Assembly: GCA_002794785.1 (NCBI GenBank)
Contig: NBBA01000008.1
Span: 806,001 to 870,000, forward strand
DNA length: 64,000 nt
Reading direction: 5' to 3'
DNA from: Coniferiporia sulphurascens
Lineage: Eukaryota; Basidiomycota; Agaricomycetes; Hymenochaetales; Hymenochaetaceae
Part shown: one piece after another, positions 48,901-60,922 of the stretch
How the letters are laid out: each line of letters starts with the position of its first letter
Numbering within the stretch: the first letter of the stretch is position 1
The notes under the pieces: generated by a model
Seen by the model: the letters and a program-made list of their open reading frames with translations, nothing else
Databases searched by the model: none
Told to the model about the DNA's origin: nothing
Program-made: the position numbers and the translations under genes

Positions 48901-51147
48901 CCGCGGGGCAATCGGGTCTGTTACGAATGTGAGTGTATTAAGACAGGATGAGATGGGAGATGAGTGATTAGTTTCTTACGTGTTATTCTCCAACCTAATC
49001 AACTTTGAGCCATTTCATTGTGGTACACTAGCGTAAAAAATGACACTGACCCAAACTAGTATATTCCCAGTTAACGTATAGCGTGTCTGTGGTCCATTTC
49101 GTAACGGAGAGGACTAGATGCTTGAACGAACAACACATCACCTCGCTAACAAGGCCTTTATGGTTTGAAAGTCTAGACCGGTCAATGACCAGATCTTTGC
49201 ATGTGAACTGGAAGAAAGCTATGATATGACATTAAGGGTCCCATTCCAGAATAGCTTCGAGGGACGTACATACAGTATGTAGGCCTAGGCATCCTGGGCA
49301 GGGGCCGGTGCGGAGCTCAGTTATTGAAGCAACTCGAGACCCTTGCAAGTTGAACCGGATGCGAAGAATGGCACTCCGTATTCGTGAAGCGACAGGTTTC
49401 TCCGAACGCGGCTATATAGGCTTGTGACTGGTCCGAATAATGTCGCCATTAATAGGTTCTTCATAAGGTACCCTGGAAGCAATGTCTGGGCTCGTGGTTG
49501 CACGAGAGAGCGGCCTGAAACATTTTTAGCCTCAACTATCCCTTCGGCGCGGTGGACTCCAAATAAAACTTGAATGTCAGTGAGTCTTTCGCTCCTGCTT
49601 TGCTTTTTCGTAAGCCATACAATTTTAAGGCCTGCACATGCTTCCTTGGGCAATAGAACCAGATGTGTATGGAAAATTCATAACCGTCTCGACGTTCGTG
49701 TTGCATCTTTTCACTGTGCTCCATTCTTCCCGCAATGCGGCCGCGGAGCCGTGTCCGGTAATGGGATATAGTAATGAGAAGCAAAACGGCGGTCATTAAA
49801 CACACCTTTCTCAGACTCTTAAGCTTGGCGGACCACACATCATGTGAGTCAATTTCGGCAACTTGCAAGCAGCTCACTAAGCCGCTATGCAAAAATAAAC
49901 CTAGGAAGCCAGATTAGAGGAGTCGAGCAGCTAACAGATCCAATGACTTCTGGGAACCGGTTAATAGAGCCACATCAAAGGACTTCGAACGGTAGTAGCG
50001 TTGATAGCAATTCCTAGGGATCATCCCTCTCGATCTTTTCTTGTTGCACGGCGTGAAAATTCAACACTAACAGTGAATTCGAGAGTCGCCCGTGGTTGGG
50101 GCCACAGTTACGCCGAAAAAGAGCAACGTCGGTAAAGACAATTCGCTGATTCAAAAGCTGGCAAAATCCCATTGACAAGTCCTACTATTTCCTCCGTGAG
50201 TAGCGAGACGTCGGCGAATCTGTGGCAATGCCGTTTGAAATCACTGCTAATCCATAGCTACACAGCCAAAGCTGTCTCTGGCATATGTAACCCACGCTCG
50301 AGCTAAATGTGCAAAAATAAGATATCATCATCACTAAGAACGCTCAGGATTTTGAGCTTCTCACGAATATTGGATTCTCATCCCATGATTCATTATTTTC
50401 CGTCGTTAAACCCGATACTTGAAACCATGAATTGATACTTGCGCCCGGCGAAAAGATAGGGCTACCCGGAGTCAGGACTGGGAGCAACTTGTTCTACGGA
50501 GTGACCGTTTCCCCGCGGACGTGTCGCGCACGCGTACGTCACGTGATGATGTTGTTTTTTGTATTGTAGAAAAGGGACCCTCAAATATTCGTAGACTCAT
50601 CTTTACACGTTTGTCGTGTGTGACGAACAACAGGAGTTGATCCAGGTTCATGAGTGACAAAATGTGCAGATGATGAAGTATTCGTTGAGACCATTGAATA
50701 GTCAACGACTCAAACCGCAACTTATTGAATAATCCATGAGTGGCTTGTCATCATAAATAGTGTTGCTGAAGCTGCCGGTGTGTATTGTAAAAACAAGCTT
50801 AGGAAGTGAAAGCCTGTAAAGGGTTTACACACATAAAGAAAGGCTGTATCTCATGGTTGAGGCTGAGTCAGGCTGACTGATCAGTTGTGAATCCAAGCTT
50901 TGAGATCGTGGGAAATCCTTATGTACACATACCCTTAACACCCCCTCGTATTATTCAATAAGCTTGTAGTCCGAAAGAGCACATAACCCTCCCATCCTGG
51001 CATACATCCTGTTTTCCTCTAACTTCTTCAACTCAACATATCTGTATTTGGTCCTCATACTCAGCTTTGCTGCCTACCACTTGTACTTTGACCGCCAGCC
51101 CTCGATTGCGAAATCTGCGGACCTGCGCGAAAGATTGACAAATAGGA
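42913..51147. other. Gene-poor region between repeats and DCN1
   Basis: About 8.2 kb with less tandem repetition than the preceding 20 kb and no supported gene. The longest frames (46865-47485 plus, 206 codons; 45776-46240 plus, 154; 47403-47864 minus, 153; 49536-49892 minus, 118) show no known motif. Parallel open frames at 48576-48837 (minus) and 49321-49892 (minus) have some protein-like stretches and could be eroded element or gene remnants, but nothing diagnostic was found. Confidence 0.35.
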
Positions 51148-52642
51148 TGGTAAGCAAAGCGGACGCCGGCAAGGCTTCATGCAGGCTTGCGCGCTTATGG
51201 GGCGCTGCGATGAAGGGTGGCAAAGATGAGCTGACAGCCGATGTGTGTGGTATGTGTGCATAGTCCAGATCATCCAAAAGCAAGTCTGCGGCGGATAGAC
51301 AGTCCGAGATATATATCACGCAGTTCCGTAACGTAACTGGTGCATCGTGAGTCCCGCTTTACGCTGGCAATCCAATTGGCTTCTCATGCGATCTTACTCT
51401 TGTTACCCAATACCACTGTTTCCTTGATGATTAACTCGTCGACGTTATCCGTAATCCTTCATTGACTCCTATCTGCCGATGCTTTATGTGGTCTATATTC
51501 TTGGTAGGCCTGCGGACGCAAAGAGTTTCATAGGGAAATACAAACGATTGGACGTCGCGATCGACAGCTATTACAATGATCCCAACCAGTTTAAGAGCGA
51601 GCCGTCGAAGAAAACTGGTGCAGACCGCGTTGCGCGGCTTGGCAAGTTGTTCGATAAATACAAAGGTCTGCCGTTAAAAATGATTGTTTTGCATGATACC
51701 ATATGTCCCGAAATGCTCATCCCCCGTTACGTAGATCCTGACGGAGATGAAATCACTATCGACGGGACGCTCCGGTTGTGTGAGGATCTAGCAGTGAATC
51801 CAGAGGACGTCGTCTTACTTGCAATTGCGTATGAGCTCAAGTCCCCATCTATGGGCTTGTGGACACGCAAAGGCTGGGTGGACGGATGGCTCTCACTCGG
51901 GTATGTTATTACTTTGTGTCGCTGTATCACGGATGAATGTGTCCTGATGCATTCCCGGTCGTTCCTCAAGGCAAGACACGATTGAGGGAATGAAATCTAC
52001 TTTATCTCAACTTTCCCCAAAGCTCGCCTCGGATTCACGATATTTTCAGCAAGTGTACTCCTACACGTTTGACTTTGCACGTACCGAGGGGCAAAGGAGT
52101 ATTGGTAAGTGTTGTCAGTCCTTGGGCGGTTACGCGACTTCAAGAATTAGTCATCCCGTATCGATACTCACATCGTCTTCGCTTTCTTAAAGGTCTTGAT
52201 TTCGCCCAAGGGTATTGGAGTTTACTCATACCTTATGGACTCTCAGGCGGTGCGCTCAGCCACATCGCACCAGACGAGGACGGCGATGAGGCAATGGACG
52301 GCGACGAACAGGGTTGGAAGCCCGAATACACGGAATGGTGGTTTGACTTTTTGAGAGAAAAAGAATGCAAGGGTGTTAGCAAAGATACTTGGACGATGGT
52401 GCGTAATATGTTTTTTCCTATTATACTCCTTCGTGTATGATGAAACGGTAAACTAATACCCCCGATAGTTTCTGGAATTCATACGGGCGATCGACTCGAA
52501 ATTCGAGAGATATGACGAGACAGGTACATCTCTCCTTTGTTTATGCTCTTCTGTACTTAGATTTACCTCGCCAGCCGCCTGGCCATCGCTGATTGACGAC
52601 TTCGTGGCATGGGCGAGGGAGAAGCTTGTAACAAAGGTTTGA
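51148..52642 (+). CDS. DCN1: DCN1-like cullin neddylation factor
   Basis: Seven coding exons, 51148-51150, 51264-51346, 51508-51900, 51971-52104, 52193-52398, 52469-52523 and 52575-52642, give 313 residues. Residues 15-60 form the UBA-like part (YITQFRNVTGASPADAKSF, then KYKRLDVAIDSYYND). The rest is the PONY (DUF298) cullin-binding domain: IDGTLRLCEDLAVNPEDVVLLA, WTRKGWVDGW, LDFAQGYWSLL, EYTEWWFDFL, and the C-terminal WPSLIDDFVAWAREKL. In yeast and human this domain binds a cullin and the Nedd8 E2 Ubc12 and speeds Nedd8 transfer. All seven exon phases fit. The first coding exon would be the ATG alone, followed directly by GTAAGC; this is the least certain join. The intron at 51347-51507 is 161 nt, longer than the rest. 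Confidence 0.87.
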
Positions 52643-54655
52643 ACTCTTCATTGAACTGGTTCCGCGTGTCAACTGGTTGGTTTCCACCTCTTTCCCATAT
52701 GCAACCCCGGCTAATAACATGCACATACCGCTACATCAGGTTTAGTTTTCCGGATAAATCGTAAGAACTACTTGGACTGCAACGTCTAGATGTATCCGTC
52801 AACACCATTATCAGTGTATGTACGCTAGGCTTTGATCGCAGATGCGATAAGGTTGTAACTACGTCAGACGCGCGGCGAGTGCCTTGTCGCATACCGAAAT
52901 TTACAACCGTAAAACATCAACGGTTGGAAAGTCGGACATCATGTCGGGTCCAACAATTCGCGTTGCTGCTTGGTTGGTATTCGGTCAATCTGTCGGCGCA
53001 TTGGTGTCTACCTTCGTCCAAATCGGTCCGATGGATCCTGCTTTATCCAGAAAGAACCTGGACGTGACCGTCTATAACATGACTGCAGATTTTGGTGCGT
53101 AGATGCCAATAACGGGATGAAAGTCCATAAGTGTCTTGGAATATATATTCTTCATGATCCAACACATTCTACTCTCTTCCAAATGCTCGAGTATTATTAC
53201 ACAAATGCAAGAGTGATGTATGATTTGACTGCGGCTTATCTGCTACATAGTGCGAACGAGAAAACAAACAGCGATTTTGCCTGATAGAATGGTCGCTGTA
53301 TTTCTACCAGCCACGTCAGACTCATACAATTATTCGATTCTCCTTTCACCTGAAGATAGTGCTATACATCGAACACTAAAGTAGATATGCTCGTTCTTTT
53401 ATCTAGGGTAGGGCGCATTTATCAACTCAGTCTTCCAGGTACTTGAGTCCGCGGACGGCGTCAAACTTTGCAAGGAGAAAACTTCGCCTATCTGTCGTAA
53501 GTTGGCCCCCACCTCAATCTCAGAAGTTAATGTAGAGCATGCTCACCGTACAAGGGAGACACAGCGGTGACGACAGAGACTGCTATGAGAACAAGACAAC
53601 AGCGATTCCAGTCTCGCACACACACAAACACTAATACCGATACCCTGAGAGACGAACCGTCAAAGCATATTCACAAGCCTACGTAGGCATCCCGTAAAAC
53701 ACTTAAACCCATTGGCTATAATATCCTCAACAAGGTAGTCGGCATTACGTAAGAAATATGGCTCTATCGGATGTGGCACAGTTAAGCGAGCGTTAGTAGT
53801 ACGGGCCGAATACGGTCACCTATCGTGCCTGCTAAATTGCCTTGTTCTGCACAACTCCGATCGGCATGACGGGCGTAACCAGGTCACAAGCAGCTTTTAT
53901 TTATTTACTTTGAAACCTCGGTGACTATTACGAACTGCCGGGACTATGTTATCGGCGAAATGAGCGGTCGGGGTCTGAGGCCAAAGCTGCTGTGCTTGCT
54001 AGATCTAGTTTAAGGCACCCCTTGCCGGGGAAAGGGGTTGATGAGGTGGACCTTTTACTTGCTGCAGCTGCTCCACAGGAGAAAAAGAGGTTAGAATCGG
54101 TATGCGAGGCTGTTCGGCACCTTCATAGGCAATAACTCCCTTCGACGGACCCGAAATCACCGGGACTAACATGTGCGCTCCGGAATGGACGCAGTGTCTC
54201 GAAGTTGAAGGCCCTTCTCTCCGGCGTGAACGGCAAATAAATCCCGCTTTCCTAATATATATGCACCCTCTGGGTTACGCGAGATGTATTACGCATGCTG
54301 CGATCGTGCATTTGCCTCGCGCCGAACAGATGCTATCTACCCGTATATGCTGAGAGCAAGCGATGTATGCTCCGTCGAATTGCGATGATCCTGTTAATTC
54401 CGGATAGGCAAACACTAGACCATTGGCGTCGATTTTGTGGGGAAAGTTGGGGACGTTTGTAATTCTGGTCACTGTGATAGGGTTGATATACTGCTATCTT
54501 ATCGGAAATAGTGGTGGATACGCGTGATTTGGATGAGATGACGCTAGCAATAAATGAAAATCAGATCCGATATGAGCTAAGAAAGTATGGGCGGAAATGA
54601 GAATTCAATACATTTTATCAAATCTTGTATCTGTGGTTCGTAGGGAACCACTAGC
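52643..54655. other. Intergenic region between DCN1 and the Pop8-like gene
   Basis: About 2 kb between two convergent genes with no supported gene. Frames such as 52879-53067 plus and 54275-54472 minus are short and featureless. No repeat of note. Confidence 0.4.
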
Positions 54656-55328
54656 TCATCCACAAAGTGGTACGGACGCAAGGAGTGCCGGCAAGAAGTC
54701 AGACTCGTCAACGACGGCAAGGCGTAGTCCTGAAGCCTGAGCAGTAACGAGTGCTGTCTTGAGCTGAGGTGCGTCTCTGCAACGCGTAGTCAGTCCAAAT
54801 ATGCAATGTAATGGCGGATGACGATTAAGGCAAATCTGATGGAAAATCAGGTGCCGAAAGGCCAAGCTGATCGACGAACGCGTGTATGGTGTGCCGCAGT
54901 AGTGCGCAGTTTTCACGCGAAAGCGAAGCACATATCCTTGTGGTCGATACTGCGCCTCCTCTACACGAAAGCAACGAGAACAAGGCCGGAGGTGCCAGGT
55001 GCATTCTTAAGGCGAAAAAAACCCACCCATGCGCGACGCGTATCACTGCGTCGCCTTCATGTAGCTGTCCTCCCGAGCTGCGGTCCTCTTCCTCGACTGC
55101 GTCCACGCGCCCACAGCGCAGCCGCAGCACGTCGATGTACGTTGCCGCGGCGTACACACCAAATGTTTGCGTGAGCGCGTCCTGGACTACTTTACGGAAG
55201 GATAGTTCGTCAAGAACGGACGTGCGCCGCGACGAATGTGTGTTATCATCGCGAGCTATGTGAACCCGAAGGTAAGTGTATTTCAGTGGAGGATTGAGCG
55301 TCGCTGGCCGTGATATGCTGCTGGTCAT
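54656..55328 (-). CDS. Probable RNase P/MRP protein, Pop8/Rpp14-Pop5 type
   Basis: Exons 54967-55328 and 54656-54776, joined in phase across a 190-nt intron (donor GTGTAG, acceptor TTGCAG), give 160 residues. The N-terminal part PPLKYTYLRVHI, then LSFRKVVQDALTQTFGVYAA, then TYIDVLRL and DAVIRV follow the order of strands and helices seen in Pop8 and Pop5, small subunits of the tRNA 5'-processing enzyme RNase P and of RNase MRP. A Glu/Asp/Ser loop is inserted before DAVIRV. The C-terminal exon (LKTALVTAQASGLRLAVVDE...) suits the final helix and strand. The segment AHGWVFFALRMHL might be a retained short intron. The family call rests on pattern memory, not alignment. It is divergent from the Ser-rich gene, with 458 bp between starts. 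Confidence 0.5.
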
Positions 55329-55786
55329 GGTCGGGCTGAGGTTCGGACAAAAGGCCGTGCCGTCAGTACGCGCCGATCAAGCGATCAAACTTATTGATGA
55401 CTCATGAGGTATTAGCACTGCGCGCAGTGCACGCATCTCGGCCTGACAAGATGAAATGATGAAAAAAATCAGAGTAAATCGCAGAGACGATAGAGGGCGA
55501 TAATATTTCCGATCCCGAGAGCTGAGCCCCTTCGGGGAGGAATGAAATAACGGATATGTAAAAACCAAAGTAAATTGGGTGCACGTGCCTCTATCCCGTT
55601 TAAGTAAGCGGGATGACGCCCGGACTCCAATGCAAATCCGCTGGATGTCCTGCTAGCTTTTAGTCTCCCTTGCCCTTTCTGCGGGCTCGCACATACCCCT
55701 CTTTCTCCTCCGTCCCCCACATTTCGCGTCCTCCACTTCCATCGCTTCCACCACGGCCGTCACTACCTATATTGACCATCGCGTTT
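55329..55786. promoter_or_regulatory. Divergent promoter region (Pop8-like / Ser-rich protein)
   Basis: The 458 bp between the two start codons. The right half (55650-55760) is a strong C/T tract on the plus strand directly ahead of the start at 55787, typical of fungal promoters and leaders. Confidence 0.45.
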
Positions 55787-58424
55787 ATGTTTGCATCATT
55801 TACATCCATCCTGCCATCCGGCATCAACTTCGGTGGGAACAAAGATGAAAGGGAGAGGGACAGGCAAGAGCGAGAGAGAGAACGCGCCCTCCAAGATGAA
55901 ACACCGCGTCCACGCGACGTCGAGCAGCTTCAGGACAATCCAGATAAACCGAAGGGTGGTGCCGCCGATGAGCTTGGTGTCAAAAAGAGACGAGAACGTA
56001 ATCCAAATGAGGTGCGTACTGGCACCACGCAGTTATACCGTTTATTGTCTCAACAACTGATGATGGTATTCATTAACATTGAAAGACGTTTATCGTTGTT
56101 CGGCCGCCTCCGTCTGTGTCGAACCATCCGCTGAACCTCCAACTCCAACTCGTTCCGCCACAAGCTAAAGAGCGCGCGGTTTCAGGTTCTTCATCAGTCT
56201 CGGGCGTGTCAAACCTCTCTATCGGATCCAACCGTCGCTCAGTCGACTATTCCATTCGTCCCTCTGAAGCTCCGATTGAGGACGAAGAGATTCCGCTCGC
56301 CCGCTCGCCCTCAACTCGCTCCAATCGTTCCGATCCATCTTCGTTTTATGCATCCCCTTCCACTATATCTTCCTCTTCCATGTCCTCCGTAGTGTCCTCC
56401 GCTTCAACTAGCTCAACTGGTGGACGTAGGATGATTGTTCCTCTTTACAATCTCAGCGCGCACAACGTCATGACTAATACCGTTCTTGACGCCGGTACGG
56501 ATGCCAAGGTCGCAAAATTCCACAAGAGGGGGCTCGAGATCCTTGGTCTCGCTGTATTCGAATGTGTTGAGGTTTGGCCAGGCTTTACGCGTGGCGGCGG
56601 GCGCGTCACGTTTCTAAACGTGGCAGCAGCAAATGGAGCTAACACTGGCGGGTTCCAAGGTAAGAAGAACCCTTCTCCGTTCCAAACAGTAAGCTGAAAC
56701 GCAGGACCTTAAAAGACTCCGATGCACTATTACACACGCCCACCTCATCAGCTATCTCCCTTTCTTCCGCCGGATCGCACTTACCCCATCCATCCCCTTT
56801 GCCCACAACACCGACGACACCCTCGAAAAATACGTACTTGGCGCGTGGCAACTTGACGCCGACGCCAACGCAGTCCGGTGCGAAGAAGATTTTCGGGAGA
56901 ATTTTCAAAAAAAAAGATTCACAAAACCATACCTCTGGTGACTCGCGTACGCGGGCAGTCTCAATCGACATACAAGCCGACACGACATCGCCTGCAGGAA
57001 GTGAGCTTGGGCATGGCATACCTACGAAGAACGTTAAAGCGACCAGTAGACGCTCACTCAACGGATCCTCCATCGCGACTATTGCATCACCCACGCCTTC
57101 TCATTTCTCGGTCCCTGTTGCACCACATGCTACTATACCCGCAGGCGCGGTAGTTTCCCCCCAGCCTGTTCTCCAGCCCCCGATCCTTGGTATCCAACCG
57201 ACACTATCCTCTCCGTTCACGCAACCCGCTGGTCGTCCGACACGCTACGTATGGATTGTCCGTCGATGGCTCAAGGGGAATGAAGGTGGCCTCCTCGGTG
57301 GAGTTATGCGCGGTGTTGGAATAGTCGGAGCAGGCATGACTGGACTTGCTGAACGTGCGGGAGGAGCCCTGCACGCAAATAACAGCACAGGGGAGCACGG
57401 GGATGCAAACTGGGGCGGGGCGCAAACTGGTGTGGAGGTACGCTTTGAATGGGTGCGTGGTCAGTCAAAGATGCAGAGCCAAAAACGCAAAAGCACGGGT
57501 CAGGCGGCGCTTGGGAAGCGCATGAGTCTTTCGCGCGTTAGCTCACAGACGTCCCTCGGTTCGGGCCCTGGTGCACAGAAAGGGGATAAAGTCAAGACCC
57601 GGGCGCGGCGAGCGAAAGTTGGCTCAGGCTCGGGAACGGGTCTGGTAACGCCGCGGATGTCGGGCGAGTCACGCCGTTCAACTGAGCGTGGTCCACGCGA
57701 GGAAAGTATGTCTCGCGACTCACATACAAACTCCATGACATCAACTACACTTTCGGAAGATGCTGCACGTGAGAAGAGTGCACAACAACCCGATCTGTCG
57801 GATGAAGACGATGGGGAAGAAAGCGACCCGGAGGACTCAGAGACGCCATGGACATGTACATTGATAATTTCATCTTTGCCAAGTAACCCATCCTCGATGT
57901 GGGAGTATGAGCGCACTGCGGGGGGCGACGCGCATCATGCCCTGATGACATCCCATTCTCTATCACGTCTGCATGCCAGCGGTGACTCCGCTGCGGCTAT
58001 TCCAAAGCCTTTAAACGCTGTTGCTGCTGCTGCCGCTGCAACCTCCGCATCTGCATCCAGCACACCTCCTGCGAAGGCAGCACGGGTCGATGCGCCTGGC
58101 ACGTTACTGCGTCTGAAAGTTGGGACGCTCTCTCCCGCGCCCCACCATCCGAAGGTTGTTGCGCAACTAAAAGTACCATTCCCGCTTCCGGATGTTGAGG
58201 TTGCGAGTGCGCGTGCACGACGGCGCGTTATTACTCCCGCGGGTGTCGCTCGCCCTGTCTCGCGCGCAGGTGAAGATGGGCGAGCACCAGAGGGACCGAT
58301 GCTTACTGCGGAGGAGATCAAGGACGTTCTGAGCTGCACGGCATTTTGGGTTGTCGTGCGCGAAGGCTTCGGCGGTGTGGGCAAGGTCAACCGTAAGGGC
58401 GACGGGTGGCGGATACGGGGTTGA
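55787..58424 (+). CDS. Large Ser-rich protein of unknown function
   Basis: Exons 55787-56011, 56086-56659 and 56716-58424 give 835 residues. The second acceptor is placed at AAAAG (56711-56715) because the nearer GCAG leads to a stop at once. Residues 1-75 are charged (DERERDRQERERER) and end KKRRERNPNE. Then come ordered-looking blocks: TFIVVRPPPSVSNHPLNLQL, a Ser-rich linker, MIVPLYNLSAHNVMTNTVLD with AKVAKFHKRGLEILGLAVFE, later RPTRYVWIVRRWLKG with a Gly-rich segment LLGGVMRGVGIVGAGM, and a C-terminal block PHHPKVVAQLKVPFPLPDVE to TAEEIKDVLSCTAFWVVVRE. The linkers are Ser/Ala/acidic, including EDDGEESDPEDSE. No catalytic motif or membrane helix is seen. The mix of ordered blocks and long linkers suggests a regulatory or scaffold protein; I cannot name the family. 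Confidence 0.75.
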
Positions 58425-59537
58425 GTAGGAAGGGAACAGAATCGAGGAGTCGCTCTTCTCTGGCAATAAGATGATTAAAGCGCGTTCAGCCGCGTTCCCT
58501 GAGCTCGGAGGCTCGTGTGGACCGGTTGGGCATTGATCTGATATTCATCGGTGCTTTATCGACTCGGACTGGATTTCTTCCCGTACCCACCAGCCGCTTC
58601 TAGTTCTTCAAGTTGTGGGGAACAGCGGAACATGACACTAGGCGATCCTCGCGTGCCCTTATCGCTTCCGGTTCCCCCGTTCATTCCCGTGCCTCTTTTC
58701 TCAAGTATATTACATCATTCCGAATCTGATATTCCGACGACGTCCACGATGGTCATGAATTACGGAATTCGCCGCTGGTTTTTTCTCATCTAGTCTACAA
58801 CCGGGTTTAGCCTGTTGAAGCCGAATTCCTCTTTTCCATATGTCTGCGTTCTCTCGACCATCCGATTATTTGTTTTGCTTGGTCTTAGTCATTTTCGTGC
58901 TCGCATTCATTATCGATCTTTTTATTACTCTAGTCCTACCGATCCTGATCATTGTACACAAGCCACTCGGCCTCGCGCATCTGCTCCTTATTTTTTTTAT
59001 TGAAACAAATTCCCCATCTTCTAATTTCCATTCTTGCTTACTGTCCCTGAATTCTCGTTCCTTGTGCCTCTGTTTACTAGCTTTCCATTCCTGCCCCCGT
59101 TCTTGCCCATCTCCCGTCATTTGGCCAACTATGTTCCAGGTATTTATTAGCTACCAGGTATCAGAGTGCCTGGTCCGGTGGAACGGTGGATTTTTACTCT
59201 TTAAATGAGCCTTATAGACGACTGATGGAAGTGAGAAGGCAAGAAAAAAGACGACGAAGCACAAGCAAATTCGAGCAGGATTGGACGGAGGCTATAAATG
59301 TATCATGGTCGCCGCGGATATACCGCGCTTCCTCGGTACTTTCGTATGCCTAAGAAGATCACGTGTTAGAGACGACGCGTCTGAAAATGACGCGCGTCCA
59401 ACCCACGTGGGTGGCCGCCTTTCTTTCACCCTGACTCGGAACCAGCTAGTCACGGCGTAGGCACTTCCCGTGCTTTTCATATCTTTACAGTCCTTTTAGC
59501 AAGAAGCTCAAATCCTCTCTCGAACAAAAACTTTTAC
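58425..59537. other. Intergenic region upstream of ALKBH6
   Basis: About 1.1 kb, T- and C-rich on the plus strand from 58560 to 59150. Frames such as 58840-59208 (hydrophobic because of the T-rich bias) are not convincing genes. Confidence 0.4.
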
Positions 59538-60922
59538 ATGGAATATGCGGAATCTAATTTACTCGCCCACCGCATCGATGCGGGTGGGCTTGAACAAGTG
59601 TTCTACATCCCGGAATTTGTATCTGAAAAAGAGGAGTCATACCTTCTGCGTCAGGTCGGTACACTTATGTAAAGTCGTCGCCTGGGGATCCGATTCCACC
59701 ATTTTCTGTGGGGATTCGTCAGCGGAAGATTTATAAAATTTCGTTATAACTAATCTACATTGCTACTACAGATAAGCAATGCCCCCCGGCCGAAGTGGAG
59801 GAACTTGGCCAATCGCAGGTGAGTACAACAAGTGCCTTGTCGTATAAGGCCCCACTGATAAGAACTCAGGCTACAGGTGTGGGGTAAGCGTTTTGCCCAA
59901 TTTCACCTGGCGAATTCCATCAGACGAAGATTATTTGCCGATACATTTACAAAACCCTTTACAAAACCTGCATACCAGGCGGGGACTTGACACCGACCGG
60001 GAAGCTTCTCGCTCAGCCATTGCCGCCGTTTTTGAATAAATAGTGAGGACGCCAATTATATTGAAACTAGTGTTCCTCTGTTCTGGGCTGATACATATAT
60101 CTCCACTGCAAATAAGTCCAGATATCATAGGACGGCTTCGAGCGACTGGCGCGTTCGCATCTTCGACAAATGGGGAACCCAATAATGTTATTATCAACGA
60201 GGTGAGGCTCCAAGGTTCCCACAGAGGTGTTCCGTTAGCTGATATTCCGAAACCTTTCCTGTTGTACTCAGTACCATCCAAATCAAGGAATAATGGTAGT
60301 GACTTTCGCATTATCTTTAGATATAGGCGGCTGGCTGCTTAACATACTTTTTTTGTAGCCCCACGAGGACGGCCCATCGTATCATCCCGTTGTCGCAACA
60401 ATTTCGCTCGGCTCACACACTGTTTTTCACTACTACCAGTACAAACCTGAGTTACCTGTCAGCCCTGCAGGCTGTGGGACGTCTTCACTTACGTCCAAAG
60501 TTAATCACACTCTCAATGGCGACTCTGATGAGGGTCAAAACTTATTGGCACATTCCGTAAAGGCAGAAATTGAAAAGGGTCGTGTGATCGATACTACGCA
60601 CCCTGTCCTTTCCCTCATACTCGAGCCGCGCAGCCTTGTGATCACGACGGGCGCACTATACAGCGACCACCTGCACGGAATAGACCCCAGAGAGGAGGAT
60701 GTGTTCCTGCCGGCCGGCTCATTTCCAGAGGTCCCGAGTCCAGGGGAAAGCCCAAATCTTAATTCTGATACACAAGGTATTCGGGTGGCAAATTGGAAAT
60801 TGGTCAAAGATGCAAAGATACGTGAAAGAGTGGCGCGAGGCGGGGTGTTGAAGAGGGATACACGTGTTAGTATGACATGCCGAGATGTTGAGCGCGTTGT
60901 TGGGGCGAAGACGCTTCATTGA
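59538..60922 (+). CDS. ALKBH6: AlkB homologue 6, Fe(II)/2-oxoglutarate dioxygenase
   Basis: Seven exons, 59538-59654, 59772-59818, 59870-59883, 59979-60042, 60117-60201, 60272-60295 and 60359-60922, give 304 residues. Family marks in order: FYIPEFVSEKEESYLLRQI, KWRNLANRRLQVWGG, LLAQPLPPFLNKYPDIIGRL, NNVIINEY, then the iron-binding PHEDGPSYHPVVATISLGSH (His-x-Asp), the distal His in DHLHGI, and the 2-oxoglutarate Arg in DTRVSMTCRDVERV. All known catalytic positions are present. Exons 3 and 6 are micro-exons of 14 and 24 nt. An insertion of about 50 residues (PVSPAGCGTSS to EIEKGRVIDTTHP) sits between the two iron-ligand strands. Human ALKBH6 is about 240-265 residues; its substrate is still debated (DNA or tRNA alkylation damage). 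AATAAA overlaps the stop codon region (60922-60928). Confidence 0.92.
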
